64,000 bases of DNA from Virgibacillus dokdonensis (GTDB lineage Bacteria > Bacillota > Bacilli > Bacillales > Amphibacillaceae). Both the position numbers and the translations under genes were made by a program. The DNA is taken from NCBI RefSeq assembly GCF_900166595.1, contig NZ_LT745763.1, forward strand, positions 3,347,333 through 3,411,332. The letters are read 5' to 3'. Below the pieces are notes generated by a model. That model had not been told where the DNA came from and made no database searches. It saw only the letters and a program-made list of their open reading frames with translations. Of this stretch, positions 35,374 through 44,741 are shown piece by piece. Numbering within the stretch: position 1 is the stretch's first letter; each line of letters begins with the position of its first letter.

Positions 35374-36498
35374 TTAAGGTTTTCGATTTAAAAAATCTAA
35401 TACTGTTGAAATCACATACATTTGCTTTTGAATAGATAACATTGGATAAATTGGCAGAGCAAGCGTTCTTTTCGCGGCTTTTTCTGCAACTGGCAAATCT
35501 CCTGCTTTATAATTTAGATAATCAAAAGCGGCCTGCAAATGTAAAGGAATCGGGTAATAAATAGAAGAAGCAATTCCATTATTTTTTAAATTTAGAGCAA
35601 GTTCGTCTCTCTTATCTAATTCAATACAATATTGGTGAAAGGTATGCGCTTTATTTTCTGGTATAGTTGGACTTTTTATTAGATTATGAAAGCTGTCTGT
35701 ATATCTCCTTGCGACTTCCTTTCGCTGATGCAAAAAAATATCTAAATATTTTAGTTTAACTAATAAGGTTGCAGCCTGAAATTCATCAAGCCTACTATTC
35801 ATACCAATTGTTGAATGATAATATTTTGTTTTACTTCCATGATTCCTAAGTCGGCAAATCTGTTCATATAAATTTCTTTGATTCGTAGTTACCATCCCAG
35901 CATCACCAAAAGCGCCGAGATTTTTGGAAGGAAAAAAGGAGAAACAACCGATATCACTAATTGCCCCTGCTTTTTCCCCATTATATTCTGCTCCTAGCGC
36001 TTGACACGCATCTTCAATAACTTTTAAATCATTTTTTTTAGCAATATCCATAATTTCTTCCATTTTAGCAACTTGACCGTATAAATGAACTACGATAATA
36101 CCTTTTGTTTTTTTAGTTATCGCTTTTTCAACTTTTATAGGATCTATATTGTACGTTTCTTCTTCAATATCTACAAAAACAGGGGTCGCGCCAACTCTTG
36201 CAATGGCCTCTGCAGTAGCAAAAAAAGTAAATGGAGTAGTAATCACTTCATCGCCATATCCAATATTTAAAGCTTGAAGGGATAACTCTAAGGCATCCGT
36301 TCCATTTGCTACCCCAGCTGCATAGCTTGCTCCCACATAATGAGCTACTTCCCTTTCTAGTTTTTCTCCTTTTTCTCCTAATATATATATACCACTATCA
36401 AGTACGTCAGTTAATTCCTGTATAATTAATTTTCTTATTAAATCTAACTCTTCCTTTAAATCTACCATTGGAATAGGAGTTAATTTATCGTTAGACAT
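35374..36498 (-). CDS. DegT/DnrJ/EryC1 sugar aminotransferase (WbpE-like)
   Basis: 374 residues. PLP-dependent aminotransferase of nucleotide sugars: GVANGTDALELSLQAL, TTPFTFFATAEAI, VIEDACQALGAEYNG and the PLP Lys in CFSFFPSKNLGAFGDAGM. The C-terminal SIYYPIPLHLQ segment is typical. With the Gfo/Idh gene (48402), the LbH acyltransferase (46642), the dehydrogenase next door and the 2-epimerase (44742) it fits WbpE, which aminates the 3-keto sugar. Directly downstream of the dehydrogenase gene (6 bp apart) and last in that transcript. Confidence 0.85.
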   Translation of the reverse strand: MSNDKLTPIPMVDLKEELDLIRKLIIQELTDVLDSGIYILGEKGEKLEREVAHYVGASYAAGVANGTDALELSLQALNIGYGDEVITTPFTFFATAEAIARVGATPVFVDIEEETYNIDPIKVEKAITKKTKGIIVVHLYGQVAKMEEIMDIAKKNDLKVIEDACQALGAEYNGEKAGAISDIGCFSFFPSKNLGAFGDAGMVTTNQRNLYEQICRLRNHGSKTKYYHSTIGMNSRLDEFQAATLLVKLKYLDIFLHQRKEVARRYTDSFHNLIKSPTIPENKAHTFHQYCIELDKRDELALNLKNNGIASSIYYPIPLHLQAAFDYLNYKAGDLPVAEKAAKRTLALPIYPMLSIQKQMYVISTVLDFLNRKP

Positions 36499-36504
36499 AA
36501 TAAC

Positions 36505-37824
36505 TCACAGCCTCTCCTTTATATCATCGTTACCTATACTTCTATAAGTAATTCCAAGCCTTTGAATCTCATTTTTACTTAATTTATTTCGTCCATCTAA
36601 AATAATCCTACAGCTTATAAATTTTTTGAAATCTAAACTCGCATACGCTTTATGAAAGGCTTGAAGAATTACCGCATCCATTTTTGAAGTAAATTCACTC
36701 TGTAAAGATAAAGGAGAAACACCATATTGTTTTATTTCACTATTTGTAAATAAAGGATCATTTACGAACACATTTGCTCTTAATTTGATTAATCGATCAA
36801 TTAAAAGTAATGTGGTAGATTTGGTTGGTTCCTTTACATTTTCCCTATATGCTAAACCAAGGATAAGAACATTTTTGTCTGTTAAGCTGCCAACTTCCTC
36901 TTCCACCTTATTAATTGCATAATCAGCCATGCTATCATTAATCATGCGAGCCATTGGAGTTATCCCTTTTGTCAAACCTTTATTAATAAAAAAATACGGG
37001 TATATTGGAATACAATGTCCTCCAACGCCAATTCCAGGCTCATGTAAATAGGAATAAGGCTGACTATTACTGGCTTTCCTTACTTCAGACATATTTACAC
37101 CGATTTTTTCCGTAAACTTTGCAAGCTCATTTGCAAGCGCAATATTTACATCCCTGTACACACATTCTGCAACTTTAGAAAACTCTGCTGTTTCTAATGA
37201 ACTCACTTCAATTAGCTTACAATTTAATGCTTTTTTATAGAAATCTACAGCTAATTCCAGACTCTTCTCATTGATTCCGCCAACTATCTTTGGATATTTT
37301 TTTAAATCTTCTATTATTCGATTAGAATAAACTCTTTCCGGACTATAAGCGAGGTAGAATTCTTCTCCTAAGCGTAACCCGGATAGTTCTTCTAGCTTTT
37401 TTCCAAACCGATATTGTGTATCACCAGGAGGAATAGTTGTTTCAAAAATGACTAACGTACCTTCTTTCATTCCTCTAGCTATTTCTTTAACGGCAGCATC
37501 TATAAATTGATAATCTACATTGTATTGATTATCGATTAGTACGGGAACAATCACAATCACTATATTCGATTTGGCAACGGCTTCAGCTGTCTCTGTAGTT
37601 GCTGACAATGTTTTACTGTTATAAGCAGCAGCAACCAATTGATCTAATCCAGGTTCATTTGTAATATGAGATTTGCCTTGATTAATGGTAGCTACAACAT
37701 CTTCATTAATATCGGAGCCATAGACGTTAAAATGATTATTTGCAAACACTGCAGCCAATGTTAGTCCAATTTTACCAAGCCCCACTACAGTTACATTCGC
37801 TAATGTCTCCTCTTGATTTGTCAT
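36505..37824 (-). CDS. UDP-sugar 6-dehydrogenase (WbpA/WecC-like)
   Basis: 439 residues. Rossmann start VVGLGKIGLTLAAVFANNHF, central YSPERVYSNRI, ECVYRDVNIALANELA (Lys/Asn region) and the catalytic Cys in GIGVGGHCIPIYPYF. Oxidises the C6 alcohol of a UDP-HexNAc to a uronic acid with two NAD+. Whether UDP-GlcNAc (WbpA) or UDP-ManNAc (WecC) is the substrate cannot be read from sequence; the surrounding genes favour the WbpA route. SD AGGTGA. Co-transcribed with the aminotransferase. Confidence 0.85.
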   Translation of the reverse strand: MTNQEETLANVTVVGLGKIGLTLAAVFANNHFNVYGSDINEDVVATINQGKSHITNEPGLDQLVAAAYNSKTLSATTETAEAVAKSNIVIVIVPVLIDNQYNVDYQFIDAAVKEIARGMKEGTLVIFETTIPPGDTQYRFGKKLEELSGLRLGEEFYLAYSPERVYSNRIIEDLKKYPKIVGGINEKSLELAVDFYKKALNCKLIEVSSLETAEFSKVAECVYRDVNIALANELAKFTEKIGVNMSEVRKASNSQPYSYLHEPGIGVGGHCIPIYPYFFINKGLTKGITPMARMINDSMADYAINKVEEEVGSLTDKNVLILGLAYRENVKEPTKSTTLLLIDRLIKLRANVFVNDPLFTNSEIKQYGVSPLSLQSEFTSKMDAVILQAFHKAYASLDFKKFISCRIILDGRNKLSKNEIQRLGITYRSIGNDDIKERL

Positions 37825-37939
37825 TACGATTCACCTACATTTCTACAAAGAAAGATAATATACTATACGAATACATTTATAAAATGATTGGACATTAGCA
37901 ATAGGATTACAAATTCAAGTTTTTCCTGTAAGGTTGTGG

Positions 37940-38944
37940 TTATAATTGGTTGTAAACTTCAAGATAGCGATTAGCAACAATTTGTGAATCATGATATATT
38001 TCAATATATTCTCTCCCCTTTTTTCCAATTTCCTCCCATCTATCAGGACTTTGAATGAGTTTCTTTAATACGCTAGTAATCGTAGAAGGAGTTGCGTTTA
38101 CAACTGGAATTTCCCCGGGATACTTTCCCCTTACATCCTCCCTTATATAGCATATAACGGGCTTTCCAAATGCCATAGCTTCTGAACTAATATATCCGCT
38201 AGCCCCAATTCGTAATTGATCTATAACAATATCTGATTGAGACAACAAATCCTTCGTCTCTTCATATGTCAATCCTTCGAGTAATTTAAACTGAAAAGAT
38301 ATTCCCAATTGCTTTAATTCATCCACAGCATGTAATATAAATTCTGTTCCTTTAAGATTACGCGATGTAGGAGCATGCACCACGAGTGGTGCTCTGTTAT
38401 TTACATCTGGATAGATGGGCTTAAACTCACGGATATTAATGGCATGCGGAATTACATGGGTATGTTTATAGACGTGCGAGGTATATTCTTGCAATTCAGG
38501 GTCTTGAACGATGGCATGGTCCATATAAGATGATAACGTCGCTAAATTGTTATTTATTTTTTCTTCCGTCCATTCAGGTTTAACACGGACATATGGATTG
38601 AAACGCTTTGCAACGGATAACAATCGAACATCCGAACCATGGTGATGAACAACCATTTTCTTTCCAGCTTGTTTTAAAATAGCTAAATCCCTTTTGTCAG
38701 GAAAAAAAGTTTCTCCAAAATGAAAGTGAAAAATGTGGTAAGTTTGTATCGCCTCGTAGAAGAATTCGGTAACTTTTTCTTCTCTTTCATTAGGTGGATA
38801 GGAGTTTAAATGAAGGCAAATATCCGGTTGGAATTTATATCTGTTATCACTAAAGTGACATGCTGTTGCTTCTATCCCTTTGTCTCGTAATCCCCGACAT
38901 AATTCAATCATAGGAGCACCATAAGGCAAGTGTAAAACTCTCAT
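37940..38944 (-). CDS. Glycosyltransferase (GT4/GT1 fold)
   Basis: 334 residues. GT-B architecture: N-terminal MRVLHLPYGAPMIELCRGL, KKMVVHHHGSDVRLL (typical HGxD segment), then PLVVHAPTSRNLKGTEFIL and the donor-site GYISSEAMAFGKPVICYI with the E-(x7)-E-like region. Start at 38944 chosen because GGGG lies seven bases upstream; longer in-frame starts lack an SD. In the same direction as, and 47 bp behind, the next glycosyltransferase gene. Acceptor and donor unknown. Confidence 0.8.
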   Translation of the reverse strand: MRVLHLPYGAPMIELCRGLRDKGIEATACHFSDNRYKFQPDICLHLNSYPPNEREEKVTEFFYEAIQTYHIFHFHFGETFFPDKRDLAILKQAGKKMVVHHHGSDVRLLSVAKRFNPYVRVKPEWTEEKINNNLATLSSYMDHAIVQDPELQEYTSHVYKHTHVIPHAINIREFKPIYPDVNNRAPLVVHAPTSRNLKGTEFILHAVDELKQLGISFQFKLLEGLTYEETKDLLSQSDIVIDQLRIGASGYISSEAMAFGKPVICYIREDVRGKYPGEIPVVNATPSTITSVLKKLIQSPDRWEEIGKKGREYIEIYHDSQIVANRYLEVYNQL

Positions 38945-38991
38945 AAACATTCCCCTTTCAGCTTCGTAACATTTAATCCACGCTTTATTAT

Positions 38992-40212
38992 TCAAAAGTC
39001 ATTCGTTAATTGCTCATAAACCTTCCTGAGCCTATTTTCCATATGCTCCCAGCTAAACATAGCCTCCATGATTCCACGTGCTTTGTAACTCATTTTATCA
39101 AGCTTATTATTAGCTAAGCTGACTAAGGCTTCTGCATAATCCTCTGCAGTAGCCCTTTTTTTGGGAACGACATAACCACAGTTATAGGTTTGAATAAATT
39201 CCATCATATCTTTACATTGATTTACTAAAACAGGGATGCCATTATTTAAATAACTAAAGAATTTATTTGGCATGGCAAAATCATTATTCAAGGAGTGTTT
39301 TGCATCCAAATCAATCCATCCTATATCTACATCTTTCATCGCTTCTGGTATACAATTCAAATCCAACCAACCAGTAAATTGGATATATTCACTTATATTG
39401 GTAAGGTCGGGAAGCTCAACATCATAGTTAGTTTTCTTCCAGCCTCCAATGATTTTAGCGTGTATAGTCCTTTGTTTATTAGCTAACTCCAACATTTGAA
39501 TAAATTTGTCAAAGCTACCTCTTTTCTTACCCAGGGTACCTTCATACACAATCGTTAATTCAGAATTTGACCTTCTTTTTGGCACATATTCATGAGCAAG
39601 CGGTGGAGAATTATAAATAATTTCTACGGGAAGACTAGCATTCAAAGACAAATGCCACTCCTTAATAGATTCAGATACAGTAATCAAGTAATCTATCTCT
39701 TTTACCATTATTTTCAGCATGCGATTTTTTATTTTTAAGACTTGTATTGGTTGCTCTATCAAAGGGTCAGGGTCTAATTCATGGCTATCATAGATTAACT
39801 TACACGATTTTCCCTCTAACAATAGGGTGCGTTTGATAATGACGCCCGAATAAAGAGAACAAAACTCGTGGGCATGATAAATGTCCGCATTCTGCTCTAT
39901 TCCAAGTTGTGTTAACATATCTATAAACCTGTGTGTCTTTTTCGACTGGAGATTGTGATCCAATGTTTTAATATTTTTTTCGAAAAATATCTGCTCATAG
40001 GTGATTATTTTTACACCTTCATGATAAAACGTAGGTTCTAGAAAGCTTTCCGTAAACCTACCACCGTCAATATCAAAAAGATAGCCGTTTATTCTAGGTA
40101 CAATCATCGTTACTCGATATCCTCGTGCCACCAAACTTTTGGCTTCCTTTTTAAAAATACGAGCGTCTAAAAAAGGATGCTCCGTTACTAAAAAACAAAC
40201 ATCTACCTGCAT
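38992..40212 (-). CDS. Glycosyltransferase, paralogue 1 of three
   Basis: 406 residues. GT-B glycosyltransferase starting VDVCFLVTEHPFLDARIFKK, with GYLFDID, ADIYHAHEFCSLYSGV, LIYDSHELDPDP, EIIYNSPPLAHEY and the donor-site NDFAMPNKFFSYLNNGIPVL. Close relatives lie at 40241-41437 and 43383-44597. ATG at 40212 has GGGGG six bases upstream; the frame extends further upstream without an SD. Probably builds the surface glycan of this cluster. Confidence 0.82.
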   Translation of the reverse strand: MQVDVCFLVTEHPFLDARIFKKEAKSLVARGYRVTMIVPRINGYLFDIDGGRFTESFLEPTFYHEGVKIITYEQIFFEKNIKTLDHNLQSKKTHRFIDMLTQLGIEQNADIYHAHEFCSLYSGVIIKRTLLLEGKSCKLIYDSHELDPDPLIEQPIQVLKIKNRMLKIMVKEIDYLITVSESIKEWHLSLNASLPVEIIYNSPPLAHEYVPKRRSNSELTIVYEGTLGKKRGSFDKFIQMLELANKQRTIHAKIIGGWKKTNYDVELPDLTNISEYIQFTGWLDLNCIPEAMKDVDIGWIDLDAKHSLNNDFAMPNKFFSYLNNGIPVLVNQCKDMMEFIQTYNCGYVVPKKRATAEDYAEALVSLANNKLDKMSYKARGIMEAMFSWEHMENRLRKVYEQLTNDF

Positions 40213-40240
40213 CGTACACCCCCAGAAATAGTAGCACCTA

Positions 40241-41437
40241 CTAAGACAGTAGATATGGCAATGAATTGGCATCTACGGATTGATAAACTGACAACAATCT
40301 TTTTTCCATATGTTCCCAGCTGTAAGTAGCCTCCATTACCTTTCTAGCATTTTTTTTCATTGTCTCCCATTCATCCGGGTGCTGTTCCACATATTTTATC
40401 GTTTCTATATAATCTAAAGAGCTTGGTGTTAACTTATCAATGACAATCCCGCAGTGATGCGTTTTGATAAACTTCTCTAAATCACTACATTTGTTGGCTA
40501 CAACAGGGATTCCATTATTTAAAAAACTGAACAGCTTATGAGGCATGTTAAAGGCATTATTCAGCGAACTGGAAGGATCTAGATCGATGAAACCAAGATC
40601 CACATCTGACATAGTCAATGGCAAAGATTGGTAGTCCACCCACCCTGTTAGTTTTATTCTAGATTGTAAGTGATTCGGGATTAAAAGCATCTCATTCCCG
40701 TATCTTGAACCACCAATGATCTTAAATTGAATACCTTTCTTTCCATTATAATCACTGGTAATCGCTTTTATTTTCTCAAAAGTTTCTTTTGATATATTCC
40801 CCTCATGTGCGATCACAAACGAGTCATCAGAGGTACTTTTCTCCTTGATAGTTGGTGTTAATGGAGGAGCATTATAGATGACTTCTACAGGCAATAATGG
40901 ATTTATAGCTAGATACCAGGCTTTAATCGAATCAGATACTGTAATAATAAAGTCAACCTCTTTAATATTTTCTTGGAGCATCTTCATCCAATTTTGTTTT
41001 GTTTCAGCATTTATTTTTGAAGACATTGGATCAGGGGTTATTTGTCTACTATCATAGATTAATTTAACTTGTTTATTTTGCTGTTCTTTTAAGGTACGCT
41101 TTATTTCTTTCCCATATGAAAAAGAATTCAGTTCATGAGCATGATAAAAATCCGCCTCCTCTTTCAGTCCTAGTTGAAAAAGCGGATCGACTAAATAGTC
41201 AGAAGATCGCTTTTCACTATCATAGGCAATGACCTTCATACCGTGATAATGAAAAATTTCATCACGAAATTGATTGGAAAAAGGTTTTCCATCAATATGA
41301 AATAAAAAACCATTTTTCCGTGGGGCAAGGATGGTAACATCATAACCATGCTTTACGAGACTTTTGGCCTCACATTCAAATATACGGGAGTCTAGAAAGG
41401 GAAGGTAACATAGGAGCATGCACACCTTTCGTTTCAA
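40241..41437 (-). CDS. Glycosyltransferase, paralogue 2 of three
   Basis: 398 residues, TTG start with GAGG eight bases upstream. Same plan as its neighbours: KVCMLLCYLPFLDSRIFECE, GFLFHIDGKPF, ADFYHAHELNSF, LIYDSRQITPDP, EVIYNAPPLTP and the donor-site FNMPHKLFSFLNNGIPVV. The HEL and DSR/DPDP positions differ slightly from the other two (DSRQ instead of DSHE), suggesting a different sugar. 28 bp upstream of paralogue 1; same transcript. Confidence 0.82.
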   Translation of the reverse strand: MKRKVCMLLCYLPFLDSRIFECEAKSLVKHGYDVTILAPRKNGFLFHIDGKPFSNQFRDEIFHYHGMKVIAYDSEKRSSDYLVDPLFQLGLKEEADFYHAHELNSFSYGKEIKRTLKEQQNKQVKLIYDSRQITPDPMSSKINAETKQNWMKMLQENIKEVDFIITVSDSIKAWYLAINPLLPVEVIYNAPPLTPTIKEKSTSDDSFVIAHEGNISKETFEKIKAITSDYNGKKGIQFKIIGGSRYGNEMLLIPNHLQSRIKLTGWVDYQSLPLTMSDVDLGFIDLDPSSSLNNAFNMPHKLFSFLNNGIPVVANKCSDLEKFIKTHHCGIVIDKLTPSSLDYIETIKYVEQHPDEWETMKKNARKVMEATYSWEHMEKRLLSVYQSVDANSLPYLLS

Positions 41438-41580
41438 TTTTAAAACCTCATTTCTTGAACAGAATTTTTATCTAATACTATAAAGTATTAACAACCAAAC
41501 TAAAACATTCATACATATAATTGAATGCATTCTCATTGCATTATTTGTTTACGGCTATATGAGAAATTGGAGGATAGCTT

Positions 41581-42336
41581 ATGGATTTGCAATTAAAGGG
41601 CAAGAAAGTACTTGTCACTGGCGGTTCAAGAGGAATTGGTAAAGCAATAGCTGCATCCTTCTTAAAAGAAGGCGCTGACGTCGGAATTGTAGCTAGAACA
41701 AAATATGAACTCGAAGAAGTAAACAAAGAACTGGATGTGAGAATTTACACGAATGATCTCACAAATGATTACCAAAGAAAACAATTAATTACTGATTTTA
41801 TAACCGATTTCAATGGGATAGATATCCTCATTAATAATGCAGGGGCTAGCTATGGAAAAACTGTCTCAGAAACATCCCCCATTCTTTTTCACAAAACGAT
41901 GAACCTCAACTTTATCGCTGCCGTTCACTTAAGCCAATTAGTAAGTCAGCACATGATAACACAAGGAGAAGGCGTAATTATAAACATTTCCTCTATTTAC
42001 GGCAAGGAAGCAGGTGGCGTACCGGCTTATAATGCTTCAAAAGCCGCTTTAAATAGTTTTACAAAATCTTTCAGCTCTGAAGTCATAAAGTATAATATTC
42101 GGGTCGTCGGTATTGCCCCTGGTGCTATCTTCCACCCAAATAAGGAGTGGACACGTCGAATAAAAAACGATCCTGATTTTTTAGATAATTACGCCAAATC
42201 CAACATACCTGCAGGGAGACTTGGTAAGCCAGAGGAAGTTGGTAATATTGCTGTATTTCTGGCCTCGAACAAAGCGGCTTGGATTGTAGGTTCTACAATC
42301 AGCGTAGATGGCGGGCAATCACGAATGAACTATTAA
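41581..42336 (+). CDS. Short-chain dehydrogenase/reductase
   Basis: 251 residues. NAD(P) motif TGGSRGIGKAIA, NNAGAS, Ser in NISSIYG and the YNASK catalytic pair (Tyr, Lys), ending VGSTISVDGGQS. Classical SDR fold, substrate unknown. Its place beside the epimerase gene suggests a nucleotide-sugar or polyketide-like substrate, but that is context only. SD GGAGGA. Divergent from the glycosyltransferase genes. Confidence 0.88.
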   Translation: MDLQLKGKKVLVTGGSRGIGKAIAASFLKEGADVGIVARTKYELEEVNKELDVRIYTNDLTNDYQRKQLITDFITDFNGIDILINNAGASYGKTVSETSPILFHKTMNLNFIAAVHLSQLVSQHMITQGEGVIINISSIYGKEAGGVPAYNASKAALNSFTKSFSSEVIKYNIRVVGIAPGAIFHPNKEWTRRIKNDPDFLDNYAKSNIPAGRLGKPEEVGNIAVFLASNKAAWIVGSTISVDGGQSRMNY

Positions 42337-42357
42337 CATGGAAATACGAGAAGGGAA

Positions 42358-43335
42358 GTGGCAAATCTGAAACGTGTACCACTGGAGAACAGTACCATTT
42401 TAATTGTTGGCGGAGCCGGTTTTATTGGAAGTCATTTAGTAGATCATTTATTAGAAAAAAAAGCTAAAGAAATCATTATTATTGATAATCTTTTTACTGG
42501 TACTCAAAATAACCTAACATCCGCATTAGCAAAGAATGCAATACTTTACATCGATAATGCTGAAAACCAAGAAGCTTTAAACTACATTATGGAAAAGCAT
42601 ACTATCGACATTGTTTTTAATTGTGCAACCAAAGCATTGAACTATTCATTTATGAACCCAGCTGATGCTTTTTTAACAAACGTTATTGTCTTAAAGAATT
42701 TATTAGAATTACAGCGTAAAGAGCTATTTCACACACTTTGTCATTTCTCATCATCAGAAGCATATGGTTCTTCTCAATACCAGCCGATGGATGAAAATCA
42801 TCCATTAGATCCGACAACGACTTATGCTGCAGGTAAAGCTGCTGCTGATTTAATGTTAACGTCTTATGTAAAAATGTTTAATTTAGATGCTTTTATCGTT
42901 CGACCTTTTAATAACTACGGACCTAGACAAAGCTTCACAGGACCTTTAGCTGGTGTTATTCCCACTACAATTAAAAAAATACTAGCTGATGAAACTCCAG
43001 AGATACATGGCACTGGTCAACAAACAAGAGACTATATTTATGTAAAAGATACTGTTGATATGGTAGTTAAATTGTATCCGTTGATTCCTTCGGGAGATAC
43101 TGTAAACATTACGACTGATCAACAGTTATCCATTCAATATATCATTGAAACAATCATTGATGAAATGAATTATAATGGTGAAGTCCTAAAAAAGCCAAAT
43201 AGAACATCTGATGTTACTAGTCATAGAGGCTCCGTAGAAAAATTGCGGAAATTAATTGGCACTTATAATAAAACCGACTTCAAGGATGGAATTGCCTCGA
43301 CGATAAATTGGGTGAAACGCCATGCCACAAAGTAA
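42358..43335 (+). CDS. NAD-dependent nucleotide-sugar epimerase/dehydratase
   Basis: 325 residues, extended SDR family: GGAGFIGSHLVDHLLE, FNCATKALNYSF, SSSEAYGSSQYQPMDE, the catalytic YAAGKAAAD (Tyr, Lys), RPFNNYGPRQ and HGTGQQTRDYIYVKDT. Typical of UDP-hexose 4-epimerases or dehydratases. GTG start with AAGGGA very close; no better start is visible. 21 bp after the SDR gene, same transcript. Confidence 0.85.
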   Translation: MANLKRVPLENSTILIVGGAGFIGSHLVDHLLEKKAKEIIIIDNLFTGTQNNLTSALAKNAILYIDNAENQEALNYIMEKHTIDIVFNCATKALNYSFMNPADAFLTNVIVLKNLLELQRKELFHTLCHFSSSEAYGSSQYQPMDENHPLDPTTTYAAGKAAADLMLTSYVKMFNLDAFIVRPFNNYGPRQSFTGPLAGVIPTTIKKILADETPEIHGTGQQTRDYIYVKDTVDMVVKLYPLIPSGDTVNITTDQQLSIQYIIETIIDEMNYNGEVLKKPNRTSDVTSHRGSVEKLRKLIGTYNKTDFKDGIASTINWVKRHATK

Positions 43336-43382
43336 ATTCTTATGAACGCATGACAAAGAGAGAACAGAAACGATGATGTTAA

Positions 43383-44597
43383 TTACGGGATTAAGCGATG
43401 GTACACATTCTTTAGTCTGTTCTCCATTTTCTCCCAGCAATAGATTTCTTCCATTACTTTTCTAGCGTTTAAGCTCATTTGTTTCAACATTTTCTTATTG
43501 CTGGCTAAATACAGCATAGCTTCTGCATAGTCTGAAGCTGTAGCATGTTTTTTATTAATTACTAATCCACAACGATGAGTCCGTAGAAAAGATTCCATCT
43601 CATGGCATTGGTTTACTACAATCGGAACACCATTATTTAAAAAGCTGAAAAACTTATTTGGCATCGCATAAGAACGATTAAGCGAAGTATTTAACTCTTC
43701 ATAATCGATCCAACCTATTTCTACGTCTTTCATATGCTGTGAAATAGAATAATAGTCCACCCATCCAGTTAACTTAATTTTATCGCTTAAATGATTAGGG
43801 AGTTCAAATGTTTCACCAAACCTTGTTCCACCTATAATCTTGAATTGAAAATCGATGGAAGTGGCGCATTGTTCAGTAATCTGTATAATTTTATTTTTAC
43901 TACCTCTTTTATAATCAATATTACCTTCATAACAAGCTATGAGTCCCTTTCCAGTAAATTCTTTGGTTTGATAGTTTTTAGCTAATGGATGTGAATTATA
44001 AATGACCTCTACAGAAAATGTGGGGTCTTGAGAAAGGAACCATGATTTTATGGAATGGGAAATAGTAATGATTTGATCTACTTCCTTCAGCATAACCAGT
44101 AGCTTTTCTTTCAAGTTATTGCGGTGATTTACGTGATTTCTCGAATCAAAGGGATCCGGAGTTAATTCATGACTGTCGTAGATTAATTTTACTTTTTTAT
44201 TTCTTTGTTTCAATAATCTTTTCACACCTATTCCAGCAAAAAGGGATAAATATTCATGAACATGATAAATATCTGCATCTTGTTGTATCCCAAGCTCTGT
44301 TAATGGGTTATTAAAACCTTTCTCCCACTGAGAAACAGGGGCTACGACTTTACTTAATGGTGCTCTGCTTTCTTCAAAATCGTAAGTAACTATTTTAATT
44401 CCCTCATAAGTAAACGTTTTAGAAGTAAATTTATCTTTCAAAGGTGTACCATCAATGTCAAATAAATATCCATCTTTTCTAGGAACAATTAGTGTTACAT
44501 CATAACCCAATTTTAATAGGCTTTTGGCTTCACGTTTGAAAATTCTCGAATCTAAGAATGGGTGTTCTGCTACAAGCATGCATACTTTTCTAGACAT
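43383..44597 (-). CDS. Glycosyltransferase, paralogue 3 of three
   Basis: 404 residues. KVCMLVAEHPFLDSRIFKRE, GYLFDIDGTPL, ADIYHVHEYLSLFAG, LIYDSHELTPDP, EVIYNSHPLA and the donor-site YAMPNKFFSFLNNGVPIV. Closest in plan to paralogue 1. Separated from the other two by the SDR and epimerase genes, which run the opposite way. SD AAGGGG nine bases before ATG. Confidence 0.82.
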   Translation of the reverse strand: MSRKVCMLVAEHPFLDSRIFKREAKSLLKLGYDVTLIVPRKDGYLFDIDGTPLKDKFTSKTFTYEGIKIVTYDFEESRAPLSKVVAPVSQWEKGFNNPLTELGIQQDADIYHVHEYLSLFAGIGVKRLLKQRNKKVKLIYDSHELTPDPFDSRNHVNHRNNLKEKLLVMLKEVDQIITISHSIKSWFLSQDPTFSVEVIYNSHPLAKNYQTKEFTGKGLIACYEGNIDYKRGSKNKIIQITEQCATSIDFQFKIIGGTRFGETFELPNHLSDKIKLTGWVDYYSISQHMKDVEIGWIDYEELNTSLNRSYAMPNKFFSFLNNGVPIVVNQCHEMESFLRTHRCGLVINKKHATASDYAEAMLYLASNKKMLKQMSLNARKVMEEIYCWEKMENRLKNVYHRLIP

Positions 44598-44741
44598 ATT
44601 TCATGCCCCTTTCCTTTGTTCTTAATAACAACTCTTTTTTTATTATATTTTTTATTTTTGCGGTTCATGCGCAACAATTGTTTAGTAGAATATAAATATT
44701 TATAACCATCTAATGTAACCCTTAGATAGAAAGGAGAAAAA

